NCBI GenBank assembly: GCA_944322095.1
Contig: CALUNU010000002.1
Location: 1 to 64,000, forward strand
Source of the DNA: an uncultured Alloprevotella sp.
GTDB lineage: Bacteria; Bacteroidota; Bacteroidia; Bacteroidales; Bacteroidaceae
Reading direction: 5' to 3'
DNA length: 64,000 nucleotides
In this document: piece by piece, positions 1 to 7,719 of the stretch
Layout: the number at the start of each line of letters is the position of its first letter
Position numbering within the stretch: position 1 is the first letter of the stretch
Notes under the pieces: model-generated
Told to the model about the DNA's origin: nothing
The model's database searches: none
The model's input: the letters and a program-made list of their open reading frames with translations, nothing else
Made by a program: the position numbers and the translations under genes

Positions 1-18
1 TCTTCCATAAATGAGAAT

Positions 19-1086
19 TTAGCGGTTCAAATTTATATTTTTAACGACCCATTTCCCGTTCCTTTTTCCGTTTTCCCGTTCCAGCAAACCACGCTCTATC
101 AAAGATGGAGTCATTCGTTTGACGGTTCGGGGAGATTTGCCGATATGTACAGCAATCTCAGCTTGTGTGGCATTAGGATTGTCTTTGAGGAATTTCAATA
201 AGGCAATCTCATCCAAAGTACAATTCAAAGTGTCATTTTGGCTCTTTGAATCAGTGTTGTTGGCACTTTGAAGGGCTGCGATATGCATTGTCCTGTTGTG
301 CAACTTGTTCTTTTCGCCAAACAACAAGTTCTTGAAAAACAGTTCCAAGAATGATGTGGTGGCGGATATTCCCTTTGAATAATTGGTGTAATTGGCTCTG
401 ACCAATGCGTTCCTAAAATACCATGAATGTTCTTGGAATACGCTGTTGTCGAATGTGAATCCGAAGGTGTGTAGGTATTTCATGATGAACACAGCTGTGG
501 TGCGTGTGTTCCCTTCTCCAAAAGGATGGATTTGCCAAATGTCCGAAACAAACTTACAGATATACCTCAATGCTTGGTTGGCATTAAGTGACGGATAATC
601 GACATTCTTTTCTTGTCCGAAATCATATTCGAGCGTTTGACGGATTAACTCATGATTCGAATACAAAACGGTATCTCCGTCAAGCACCCATTCTTTCTTG
701 GTTATGTTATAGTCGCGCAATCTTCCTGCAAATTTGTATAAACCTTCAAACAGTCGTTTATGAATAAGTATCAGATAATCCGGTGTGAACGAGAAGGATT
801 TTTCGGACAATATTTCAGTGATTCTTGCGGATACCTTATCAGCTTCTTCAGTCCGTTCATTCTCTATATCCTTTCTGATTGTCTTAGACTGATAGTAGCT
901 GTCAATCAGATGTTTTACTTCACCAATAGTAATATCTCCTTCGATGTGTCTGCCTGCCGTTTGTAGCAAATATTCCGACGGCTTAAGACCATCAACATCT
1001 TGCAAGCCAATTGCAGTCTGCCAAGCCTGAGCCTTTTCTTTGCTCTCAGGTTCGCCTTGCCTTATATATTTGTCGAAATCACTCAT
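19..1086 (-). CDS. Fic/DOC family protein with N-terminal VbhA-like segment and C-terminal winged helix
   Basis: The protein has 355 residues. The Fic core motif HPFGEGNTR is at residues 187-195, a variant of HPFx[D/E]GN[G/K]R with T in place of G/K before the last R; catalytic His187 is present. Fic enzymes usually transfer AMP from ATP to protein hydroxyls. The first ~65 residues resemble VbhA-type antitoxin domains fused in cis and contain LQDVDG, which may be a degenerate inhibitory (S/T)xxxE(G/N) helix. Residues ~295-350 look like a winged helix (ATQAEIAVHIGKSPRTVKR), so it may bind DNA. It lies 6 bp downstream of the half hsdS in the same direction, inside the type I restriction locus, as in other Bacteroidales loci of this kind. 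Its target is unknown; family assignment is secure, role in the locus is inference. Confidence 0.88.
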   Translation of the reverse strand: MSDFDKYIRQGEPESKEKAQAWQTAIGLQDVDGLKPSEYLLQTAGRHIEGDITIGEVKHLIDSYYQSKTIRKDIENERTEEADKVSARITEILSEKSFSFTPDYLILIHKRLFEGLYKFAGRLRDYNITKKEWVLDGDTVLYSNHELIRQTLEYDFGQEKNVDYPSLNANQALRYICKFVSDIWQIHPFGEGNTRTTAVFIMKYLHTFGFTFDNSVFQEHSWYFRNALVRANYTNYSKGISATTSFLELFFKNLLFGEKNKLHNRTMHIAALQSANNTDSKSQNDTLNCTLDEIALLKFLKDNPNATQAEIAVHIGKSPRTVKRMTPSLIERGLLERENGKRNGKWVVKNINLNR

Positions 1087-1092
1087 TCTGTT

Positions 1093-1869
1093 TCATTCAG
1101 TTATAGTGTTAATATTAAGTTCACCAGACATAAGTCGGGGGAGAAGAGTATCACGCAGTTCACATAATCTATCTATTTCGTCAGATTTAGATTTTATTGT
1201 ATCAAAAATAGGTTGGATAGTATTATGGAACTTCTCTATGTCCTTTGTATTAGGAAATAGTATCTTCATATTTTTGATGATTTTTGAATTAACAGCTGTT
1301 GCAATGGATGAAGTGCTACCCAATTTAGAATAGTCGTAATTCTTTAATGTTAAATATGTAAACTCACGATATGTCGGATTCGGTAAATAGAACCTAGCAA
1401 TAGCTTCATTGGTCGTTAAGCTGCATTTCGCAATAGCAATGCGACCAATTGTTAACTTAAAACTCAATAACACTGTATCTGAAGGCACAACAATGATGTT
1501 GAATTTGTTTATTGCTTGTGGTGTTAAGTATTCACTGGAATTACCAATAAAAGTTCCACAATTTGCCAAATCAGATATGGAAATCCATTTTATATTTGCG
1601 TCCTCCGTTTTTGAGAACCAAATACTTTCTTTTCTTGGAGGTGTTTTCCCTATATTAATATTGTAAATCTCATCAGCACATAGTATTTTCCATCCTTCTG
1701 GTATCCTTCCAAGCTCCGAATCCACAAATTTCCCGTCCTTGAACGGCTCGAAATCTACGAACCAAGCTTTGAACAACGCTTGTGCCTGCTGCTCTAAATT
1801 ATCATTTCTGCGTTTATTCCTTCTTGCAGAATGGTAATAAGGTTTGTATGTATAATTTCCGGTTCTCAT
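1093..1869 (-). CDS. hsdS: Half-length type I restriction specificity subunit (HsdS), one target-recognition domain
   Basis: The 258 residues start in what is normally the middle of HsdS. The central spacer motif NDNLEQQAQALFKAWFVDFE is at residues ~22-41, followed by a single TRD beginning ELGRIPEGWK and a C-terminal repeat ending RDTLLPRLMSGEL. Full HsdS proteins have two TRDs and about 400 residues, so the N-terminal half is missing. The first ~18 residues do not look like HsdS. Its ATG directly abuts the stop codon of the upstream recombinase gene (stop at 1870-1872, start at 1867-1869). This fits either an expressed half subunit that dimerises or a partner cassette that is swapped by the adjacent recombinase. 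A second hsdS copy would lie left of the window. Confidence 0.85.
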   Translation of the reverse strand: MRTGNYTYKPYYHSARRNKRRNDNLEQQAQALFKAWFVDFEPFKDGKFVDSELGRIPEGWKILCADEIYNINIGKTPPRKESIWFSKTEDANIKWISISDLANCGTFIGNSSEYLTPQAINKFNIIVVPSDTVLLSFKLTIGRIAIAKCSLTTNEAIARFYLPNPTYREFTYLTLKNYDYSKLGSTSSIATAVNSKIIKNMKILFPNTKDIEKFHNTIQPIFDTIKSKSDEIDRLCELRDTLLPRLMSGELNINTITE

Positions 1870-2862
1870 TTAGCTGATAAATTTCCGATGGGATAGTTTG
1901 ACATTAGTTTGATTGACCATAGCGTAGTGCATGGTCGTGTCAATCTTTACATGTCCAAGCAATCGTTGCACCTGTTCCACGGGCATACCTTTGTCGATAG
2001 CCATGGTCGCAAGCGTTCTTCTGAACTTATGCGGATGTACACGGGCAATCTTCGCTTCCCGTCCGATTTTCCGTAAACGGGTTTCCACTCCCGAAATTTC
2101 CAGACGGTTGTGAGGCTTTGCCAATGAAACGAAAAGAGCTTTATTACGGTCTTTTCGTGTGGCAAGATATTGTTGGAGATGTATCTTCGCGCGGGCGTTG
2201 AAATAGACAATCCGTTCTTTGTTGCCTTTGCCGAACACAATACATTCGCGCTCATTGAAGTTTATATCCTCCCGATTAAGCTTTACTAACTCGCCGACAC
2301 GCATTCCGGTGGAAGCCAGCAAGTCGATAATAGCCAAATCACGAATTTTTTTGCAACTGTCCCGGAGATGTTCCAGATTCTCATCCGTCAGCACCTCTTT
2401 TACCTGTGTACCCGTTTTGACCTTATGAATCCTGCGTACAGGACTTTTGATGATGTAATCCTCTTCTTCGAGCCATGCAAAGAATGAAGAAAAAATGCGC
2501 CGGATGTTATCAATCGTCACTTTGCTGGATTTGTGCTTACGTTGGAACACAGCCAAGTATGCCCGAATATCTTCCGTGGTATAGTTGGTTACCTTCTTGG
2601 GCATTTTCTTGAAAAGTTGCCGGATGGTAGAACCGTAATATTTGATGGTTGGTGTGGTACATCCTTCCACTTGCTTGGCAGACAGAAAGATTTCAAGCAG
2701 ACGGTCGTTGGAGGCTGCTTCTTCATGCGCCTTCTCTCCGTCTTCCGTAATGGTATATTTGCTGACCACTTGCAGCAGTACACCATTTAGCTGTGCCATT
2801 TGTTCCACACTTAAAATATCTGTCATCGCGTTGCTGATTTCTTGGATTAGTTTCTCTTTCAT
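1870..2862 (-). CDS. Tyrosine recombinase embedded in the type I R-M locus (likely hsdS invertase)
   Basis: The protein has 330 residues, with a SAM-like N-terminal core-binding domain (~50-145) and a complete catalytic domain: Arg188 (TGMRVGEL), Lys ~212 (GKGNKER), His278-x-x-Arg281 (HKFR), His304 (LLGH) and Tyr313 (HYAMV). It sits between hsdM and the half hsdS and reads in the same direction. Recombinases in this position in Bacteroidales type I loci shuffle hsdS halves by inversion and so change methylation specificity. That role is inferred here because the second hsdS copy is outside the window. It differs from the element integrase at 10.9-12.0 kb, so it is unlikely to be the element's own integrase. 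Confidence 0.9.
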   Translation of the reverse strand: MKEKLIQEISNAMTDILSVEQMAQLNGVLLQVVSKYTITEDGEKAHEEAASNDRLLEIFLSAKQVEGCTTPTIKYYGSTIRQLFKKMPKKVTNYTTEDIRAYLAVFQRKHKSSKVTIDNIRRIFSSFFAWLEEEDYIIKSPVRRIHKVKTGTQVKEVLTDENLEHLRDSCKKIRDLAIIDLLASTGMRVGELVKLNREDINFNERECIVFGKGNKERIVYFNARAKIHLQQYLATRKDRNKALFVSLAKPHNRLEISGVETRLRKIGREAKIARVHPHKFRRTLATMAIDKGMPVEQVQRLLGHVKIDTTMHYAMVNQTNVKLSHRKFIS

Positions 2863-2911
2863 ATTCTTCGCTTATTTGATAGTATCTCCTAATGGAAGAA
2901 TATAGCCCATC

Positions 2912-4417
2912 TTATTTAATAGTGAATCCGATGCTTCCTAATTGTTTCCGTATCTCCTCTTCCAATTGATGGGATTGGGCAAACATATCGGAAAGTTCAG
3001 AGGTAAGCCGTTCCATCTTTTCTTGGAATGGCTCGCCGTCATCTTCCACTTCCGCTATACCCACATAACGTCCCGGAGTAAGTATATAGTCTTGTTTGGC
3101 TACATCTTCGAGTGTGGCTACAGCGCAATATCCTTTCTCGTTCTCCAATGTTCCGGCTTCAAAATCCACGAAAGTCTTTGCAATCTTCAGGATATCATCC
3201 TCCGATAGTTCACGGAGCTTTCGGGTAACCATCGTACCCATGTTGCGGGCGTCCACAAACAAGACTTTGCCTGTCTGTTTTTTGGCGCGGTTCAAGAACC
3301 ATAAAGAAACAGGAATTCCTGTTGTATAGAACAACTGCGAGGGCATGGCAACAATACCTTCCACCAAATCAGCCTTGGTGATATTTTCACGAATCGTTCC
3401 TTCACCTCCAGTCTGAGAAGAAAGTGAGCCGTTGGCAAGCACCATGCCGATTCGTCCATGAGGGGACAAGTGATGAATCATGTGTTGAAGCCAAGCAAAG
3501 TTGGCGTTTCCGGCAGGAGGAATACCATATTTCCAACGCACATCATCCTGTAATTTGTCCGCTCCCCAATCGCTGAGATTGAAAGGAGGATTGGCAAGGA
3601 TGAAGTCTGCTTTCAGTGTCGGATGCAAGTCATTGAAAAACGTATCTGCGGCAAATTTGCCTAAGTCAGCTTCTATGCCACGGATGGCAAGGTTCATCTG
3701 TGCCATTTTCCAAGTGGTCGGGTTACTGTCTTGTCCGAAAACAGAAATGTTGTTGATATTACCTTGATGCCTTTCAATGAATTTGGCAGACTGCACAAAC
3801 ATACCTCCCGAACCGCAACAGGGGTCATAAACTCGTCCACTATAGGGTTGGAGTACTTCTACTAATGTGCGGACGATACAAGCCGGAGTATAGAACTCTC
3901 CGGCAAGTTTTCCTTCCGCTTCGGCAAATTTGGAAAGACAATATTCGTAAGTACGCCCTAAAATGTCTTTGGTGTCTCCGTGTTCTTTCATTTGGATGTT
4001 GGTAAACAAATCGACCACATCCCCCAAGCGACGTTTGTCCAGTTCCGGACGAGCAAAGTTTTTGGGGAGAATGCCCTTCAAACGTACATTCTCTTTCTCA
4101 ATCAAGCGCATGGCATTGTCAATGACCGTTCCCACTTCCGGAGTATGCGCTGCTTCCGCTACGACCGACCAACGGGCTTCTTGCGGAACAAAAAAGATAT
4201 TTTCGGATGTGTATTCATCCTTGTCTTCTTCAAAACCGTCACCTTCGGCAACCAATGCATTGTACTTATCCTCGAAACGGTCGGAGATATACTTCAGAAA
4301 AATCAGTCCTAATACAACTGATTTATATTCTGATGCGTCCAAATTGCCACGCAATAAATCTGCTGCTTTCCATATCTCCTTTTCAAAACCGATATCTGCC
4401 GTATTTGTTTTAGCCAT
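2912..4417 (-). CDS. hsdM: Type I restriction-modification methyltransferase subunit
   Basis: The 501-residue protein is a full-length N6-adenine methyltransferase subunit. The HsdM N-terminal helical domain spans ~10-150. The SAM-binding motif I DPCCGSGGMF starts at residue 198 and the catalytic motif IV NPPF is at 276-279. It forms M2S with HsdS and, with HsdR, M2R2S. It starts 4 bp after the XRE gene's stop and is followed by the recombinase after 49 bp. hsdR is not in the window and probably lies to the left. All motifs are intact. Confidence 0.96.
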   Translation of the reverse strand: MAKTNTADIGFEKEIWKAADLLRGNLDASEYKSVVLGLIFLKYISDRFEDKYNALVAEGDGFEEDKDEYTSENIFFVPQEARWSVVAEAAHTPEVGTVIDNAMRLIEKENVRLKGILPKNFARPELDKRRLGDVVDLFTNIQMKEHGDTKDILGRTYEYCLSKFAEAEGKLAGEFYTPACIVRTLVEVLQPYSGRVYDPCCGSGGMFVQSAKFIERHQGNINNISVFGQDSNPTTWKMAQMNLAIRGIEADLGKFAADTFFNDLHPTLKADFILANPPFNLSDWGADKLQDDVRWKYGIPPAGNANFAWLQHMIHHLSPHGRIGMVLANGSLSSQTGGEGTIRENITKADLVEGIVAMPSQLFYTTGIPVSLWFLNRAKKQTGKVLFVDARNMGTMVTRKLRELSEDDILKIAKTFVDFEAGTLENEKGYCAVATLEDVAKQDYILTPGRYVGIAEVEDDGEPFQEKMERLTSELSDMFAQSHQLEEEIRKQLGSIGFTIK

Positions 4418-4421
4418 ATTC

Positions 4422-4628
4422 TTATTCTTGTTTTTCGTTTATCAAATCCTTTACATCTACTTTTAGAATCTCTGCTATCTGAAACAGCACTTCTAGACTG
4501 GGCTGCCGCCTGTTGCAAACATACGCGTTGACCATGCAGAAGCTCTTGCCGAGTTTCTCTGCCAGCCAAGTCTGCTTGATGCCACGTTCTTCAAGCACTT
4601 CCTTTATTCGGTTCATGGGTTTGTCCAT
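4422..4628 (-). CDS. Small XRE-family HTH regulator of the R-M operon
   Basis: I place the start at the ATG at 4628 (MDKPMNRIKEVLEERG, 68 residues), because an upstream in-frame ATG at 4670 lies before the promoter's -7 box (4652-4659) and GAAGG precedes 4628. The helix-turn-helix spans roughly residues 14-60 (KQTWLAEKLGKS, then PSLEVLFQIAEIL). It is the first gene of the operon and ends 4 bp before hsdM, the usual place for an autoregulatory controller (C-protein-like) that delays restriction after entry into a new cell. The control role is inferred from position; the DNA-binding fold is clear. Confidence 0.85.
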   Translation of the reverse strand: MDKPMNRIKEVLEERGIKQTWLAEKLGKSFCMVNAYVCNRRQPSLEVLFQIAEILKVDVKDLINEKQE

Positions 4629-4650
4629 ACCTTCTATCTTAGTTTTGTTT

Positions 4651-4659
4651 ACAAAGGTA
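4651..4659 (-). promoter_or_regulatory. Promoter -7 box of the R-M operon
   Basis: On the minus strand the sequence reads TACCTTTGT, matching the Bacteroidetes -7 consensus TAnnTTTG. Transcription would begin near 4645, about 17 nt before the XRE start at 4628. The -33 region is only weakly recognisable. Confidence 0.6.
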
Positions 4660-4737
4660 TAAAATATCATGCTATAAAAAGAGAAAAGAGGAAGAAAACT
4701 CTCCCTCTTCGCTTAATTTCATTCAAATGCCGTTTAA

Positions 4738-5142
4738 TCAGGCATGGATAGCTTCTAACGGTGCCGCATAACAATCGTTACCGAACCGATGATAGGTGGT
4801 AGGTTTCAAGCCTAACAGACGGTAATCGCCTCGCATGTCATTCTCAATGCCGAGATGATGGAAACCGTAGAGTGGGGCATACTCCTTGAAGAAACGAACC
4901 AAGTCAAGCAGGTTCTCTGGAAGGTTCTTCTCAAAGATATAGTTTACCAAGATGATGCAGCGGTCAGGAAAACCGTTGACTCCTTTACTGTATTCCCACA
5001 GGCGGAAATACAGTTTCACGTCTTTTTCGCGAATGTCAATGCAACAACCGTTACAGGTCGGATTCACATACACGCTGTTACGATACCCGAATTTCTCACA
5101 GATGTAGAGTTCAATGTCTTTCACAAAATCTTTTGTAATCAT
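4738..5142 (-). CDS. Hypothetical protein of the mobilizable element
   Basis: 134 residues. I do not recognise a named family. The protein has paired cysteines in the middle (NPTCNGCC), is rich in aromatic residues, and has no signal peptide or membrane segment. It starts 33 bp after the relaxase stop, in the same direction, so it is probably the last gene of the mobilization operon. It is separated from the R-M operon by about 70 bp plus the R-M promoter. A role in mobilization or host takeover is possible but not shown by the sequence. Confidence 0.65.
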   Translation of the reverse strand: MITKDFVKDIELYICEKFGYRNSVYVNPTCNGCCIDIREKDVKLYFRLWEYSKGVNGFPDRCIILVNYIFEKNLPENLLDLVRFFKEYAPLYGFHHLGIENDMRGDYRLLGLKPTTYHRFGNDCYAAPLEAIHA

Positions 5143-5175
5143 AAAATTAAAATTTGATGTTAATAAAATGGTTTG

Positions 5176-6120
5176 TTATAGTCGGAAGCCTCGCTTGCGC
5201 TTGGCTTTCTTTTTCCGTTTTAATTCCGCTTCAAAGGCTGCTTCATCCGCTGCATTGGAAGTAGGGGATGGCGTGAGCAACCCTAATCCCGAAGAATGAG
5301 ATTCTTCCCATTTTGCTGTCCGTTCTTGTACAGGAGATGGCGGAGCATGATTCGCACTGATGGCCTCTCTGTAAGAATAGGACGGGGAATAAGCATTCCT
5401 TTCCAATTGGTGGTCGATATTCAGGTAGCTGAACTCCCGATTGATTTTGGAGCCGGAAAAGGTATATCCGCTATATCCAAATTTCACGCCTTGTACTTTA
5501 CGGGTAGTCCGGCTGACCTTGAATTTCATATCAACGCCATGGTTTGCAAGCGCATCTTTCAACTCATTCCAACTCTGTGCATACGGTACTTCCGCTTTCA
5601 ATGCCTTGTAGATTTCATGCTTTGCCCGGTCGTATGGGCGTAAGCGTTCTTCCTTGATGCAATCTTTCCCGTTGGCGAAGTGAAGCCGATATTTGGCAGT
5701 CAGCATCTTGCAGACCTTCTCGTTGCGGTAGCGGTCGTTCTTGTCGCTGATGGTCTTTCCATCATTGTCCACACGGTTGAAAACAATGTGGCAATGCGGA
5801 TGCTCCCGGTCAATGTGCCGGGCGATGATGTATTGTGTGTTTCGGATGCCCATCCGTTCCATGTACTCATGGGCGATTTTCAGCATCAATGCATCATCGT
5901 CTTGTAAACGCAAGCTATCCTGTGGCGAAAAGCTGAGCGAAGTGTGTCCGACAATATTCTTTACCTTGTCATTCAATAGGGATTGCAACTCGAACTGCTC
6001 CGCCATTTGTTCGGGCGAGCCGTCCACTCCTACAGCTTCTAATAGTCGTGCTTTTTCTTCTTTGAGGACGTAGCACACACATCCGTCAAAGGAAGTTCCC
6101 TTTGTCTGTTTACCTATCAT
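5176..6120 (-). CDS. mobA: Relaxase / mobilization nuclease (MobA, BmgA-like)
   Basis: 314 residues. The metal-binding three-histidine motif is at residues 102-111 (HIDREHPHCH), followed by IVFNRVDNDG, as in the relaxase/mobilization nuclease family (PF03432). Tyr17 (CVCYVL) is the likely nicking tyrosine. The relaxase cuts one strand at oriT and pilots the DNA through a helper conjugation apparatus; no type IV secretion genes are visible, so the element is mobilizable rather than self-transmissible as far as seen. The start overlaps the mobC end by 11 bp, indicating coupled translation. The C-terminus ends in a basic run (KRKKKAKRKRG), typical for DNA-contacting tails. Confidence 0.93.
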   Translation of the reverse strand: MIGKQTKGTSFDGCVCYVLKEEKARLLEAVGVDGSPEQMAEQFELQSLLNDKVKNIVGHTSLSFSPQDSLRLQDDDALMLKIAHEYMERMGIRNTQYIIARHIDREHPHCHIVFNRVDNDGKTISDKNDRYRNEKVCKMLTAKYRLHFANGKDCIKEERLRPYDRAKHEIYKALKAEVPYAQSWNELKDALANHGVDMKFKVSRTTRKVQGVKFGYSGYTFSGSKINREFSYLNIDHQLERNAYSPSYSYREAISANHAPPSPVQERTAKWEESHSSGLGLLTPSPTSNAADEAAFEAELKRKKKAKRKRGFRL

Positions 6121-6418
6121 CTTTCAATCGTTTAATGAGTTGTGAAATATGTTTTGCTGTCTCTTGGCATTGGTCGGCTACCACAAAGAAACCGTATGTG
6201 TTCGCCTGTTTTGCCAACTGGTTCAGATTGGTGCTTTCGCCTATCAACTGTCGGATGATGTGCAGGTGGCCGTGTGTGATTCGTTCACGCACAGAACCCT
6301 GTTCAATGAGTGCACGGATGACCTCGCTTTTAGTCCGCTTGCTGCGTCTGCTCAACGCTCCCAGCCATGCCAATTGCTCATCGCTGAGACGTAATGTGAT
6401 TGTATTTTTCTTGTTCAT
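6110..6418 (-). CDS. mobC: Relaxosome accessory protein MobC (ribbon-helix-helix)
   Basis: About 102 residues from the second ATG (6418); an ATG two codons earlier (6424) is also possible. The N-terminal NTITLRLSDEQLAWL followed by KSEVIRALIEQG fits a ribbon-helix-helix DNA-binding fold. The middle STNLNQLAKQAN matches the MobC signature NLNQxAxxxN. MobC helps the relaxase melt oriT. It overlaps mobA by 11 bp and lies directly downstream of the inverted repeat proposed as oriT. Confidence 0.9.
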   Translation of the reverse strand: MNKKNTITLRLSDEQLAWLGALSRRSKRTKSEVIRALIEQGSVRERITHGHLHIIRQLIGESTNLNQLAKQANTYGFFVVADQCQETAKHISQLIKRLKDDR

Positions 6419-6481
6419 ATACATTCAATTTTAGTTGTTGATTTTGTGACCATCGGGAGCCGTTCCACCGGACTTCGAGGT

Positions 6482-6529
6482 GGGGCAAGTTGTCGGGAAA
6501 TGTAATACACCGACATAAACTTGCTCCCC
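6482..6529. other. Candidate origin of transfer (inverted repeat upstream of mobC)
   Basis: The 185-bp gap between the primase and mobC holds an inverted repeat: arm GGGGCAAGTTGTCGG at 6482-6496, and at 6510-6529 its complement CCGAC plus AACTTGC and CCCC with small interruptions. Relaxases nick beside such repeats, and oriT usually lies next to mobC/mobA. The nick position cannot be told from sequence alone. Confidence 0.55.
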
Positions 6530-6603
6530 TTAAAAAGTCCCGGTTTCCTTGTCCTTCGGTCAGTGTCTGATACGGGGGGCGGTATGCCCAAAACCTATTT
6601 TTT

Positions 6604-7641
6604 TCATTGGAAGGATTGCGCATTTACTAGTTCCAATCCGAGCTTTTCCATCAGCATTCTTAGGTTCGGATTCTTGTGAATCATGCTCTGAAGGATGGCT
6701 TCGTCCGGCTTGATTTTTAATAGATAATCGGCGATGTCATACCCTTCTTTCCGCTCTTCGGGCGGTGCATTGGCTTCCAGATAGTCGAATAGTTGTACAT
6801 CTATTCCGATGCTTTTCATCACTTCGATTTTGCCTTGCCAGTATTCTGTGGCTCCCAAATCCGGAAAGAGGACAACGCTTCTTCCTGCCAGTACGGACAG
6901 AGCACATTCATTGAAACAACCGTTCTTTCCACCCGAAGCCAACCATAGATATTGAGGCAGATAGTAGGAAGCGATAAGTGCTGTTTTCTCGCTCTCAACC
7001 AGTGCAACCGGGCGTGCCTTGTCTATAGTCAGTAGGTGTTCGCCAAAGAAGCATTGCTTCAGATTGTAATCTCCCTTGTGTAAAACGGAGTGTACCCATG
7101 TGATATGGTTATATGGTTCTTTTACCCGTTTGCCAGTCTTAGCATTGTAAAGCATTATTTTACCCGTCCGTACCCGGTTCTTATGGTCGATTTGCCAAAA
7201 GACGGTAGCTCCATTCCAATGCTTGGAAGAACCGATTTGATACCTTTCCATTAAGGTCATGGCTGACGATTCTCCCAATTGTGAAACTAAAAATTGGTAC
7301 AGTCTATTTGTGCTGTAACATTTCAAAGACTGCCGGACTATATTCTTATCAATGTAAGAAGTCGGAACAGTTATAGCCGTTTGTTCATTGGTGCATGGAC
7401 GCAAGGCGGTTTCTTCCATGAGGCTTTTCTTTTCCTTAGGATTTTGTTCGAAAAACTCACGTGGTGTAAAATGGTAGCCGCACTTCTGTTCATGGTCACA
7501 TCTGCCGACATGATTGGGAAAACTGATTCGCTTTTCCGTATCAATGTATCGGGAAAAGCACCTTTTGCGATGGCAGGCCGGACACGTATGTCTAGTAGCT
7601 ATGCCTTTGTAGGGTTCCAATATGAATCTATGTGTCGTCAT
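6604..7641 (-). CDS. Element-encoded primase-like protein (zinc finger plus Toprim-like, DUF6371 type)
   Basis: 345 residues. An N-terminal zinc-binding region (CPACHRKRCFSRY, then CDHEQKCGYH, residues ~20-57) resembles primase zinc ribbons. Around residues 215-260 there is a Toprim-like core: VALVESEKTALIA carries the conserved Glu, and VVLFPDLGA a later Asp. Bacteroidales mobilizable elements such as NBU1 carry a primase beside the mob gene, probably to prime the complementary strand after transfer. It follows the DUF3987 gene by 78 bp in the same direction. Family placement (DUF6371) is from memory of similar proteins; exact enzymatic activity is inferred. Confidence 0.8.
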   Translation of the reverse strand: MTTHRFILEPYKGIATRHTCPACHRKRCFSRYIDTEKRISFPNHVGRCDHEQKCGYHFTPREFFEQNPKEKKSLMEETALRPCTNEQTAITVPTSYIDKNIVRQSLKCYSTNRLYQFLVSQLGESSAMTLMERYQIGSSKHWNGATVFWQIDHKNRVRTGKIMLYNAKTGKRVKEPYNHITWVHSVLHKGDYNLKQCFFGEHLLTIDKARPVALVESEKTALIASYYLPQYLWLASGGKNGCFNECALSVLAGRSVVLFPDLGATEYWQGKIEVMKSIGIDVQLFDYLEANAPPEERKEGYDIADYLLKIKPDEAILQSMIHKNPNLRMLMEKLGLELVNAQSFQ

Positions 7642-7676
7642 TGTTTTCTACTTTTAGGTGTGTCGTTATTGTCACT

Positions 7677-7715
7677 ATTGTCGTTTTGGGGATTGAAAGT
7701 GCCAAAAGCGACAAT
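7677..7715. repeat. Inverted repeat between DUF3987 and primase genes
   Basis: Arms ATTGTCGTTTTGG (7677-7689) and CCAAAAGCGACAAT (7702-7715), with one mismatch, enclose 12 bp. A direct repeat of the TTGTC element precedes the left arm. Possible iteron, protein-binding site or mRNA hairpin controlling primase translation. Confidence 0.4.
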
Positions 7716-7719
7716 AACG

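Noticed and set aside
1870..2862. R-M recombinase as the element's integrase
   Set aside because: It is inside the hsd operon, far from the mnmE junction; the 368-aa integrase near the junction fits better.
4629..4670. Longer start for the XRE regulator at 4670
   Set aside because: It would place the -7 box inside the coding region; the ATG at 4628 has GAAGG before it.
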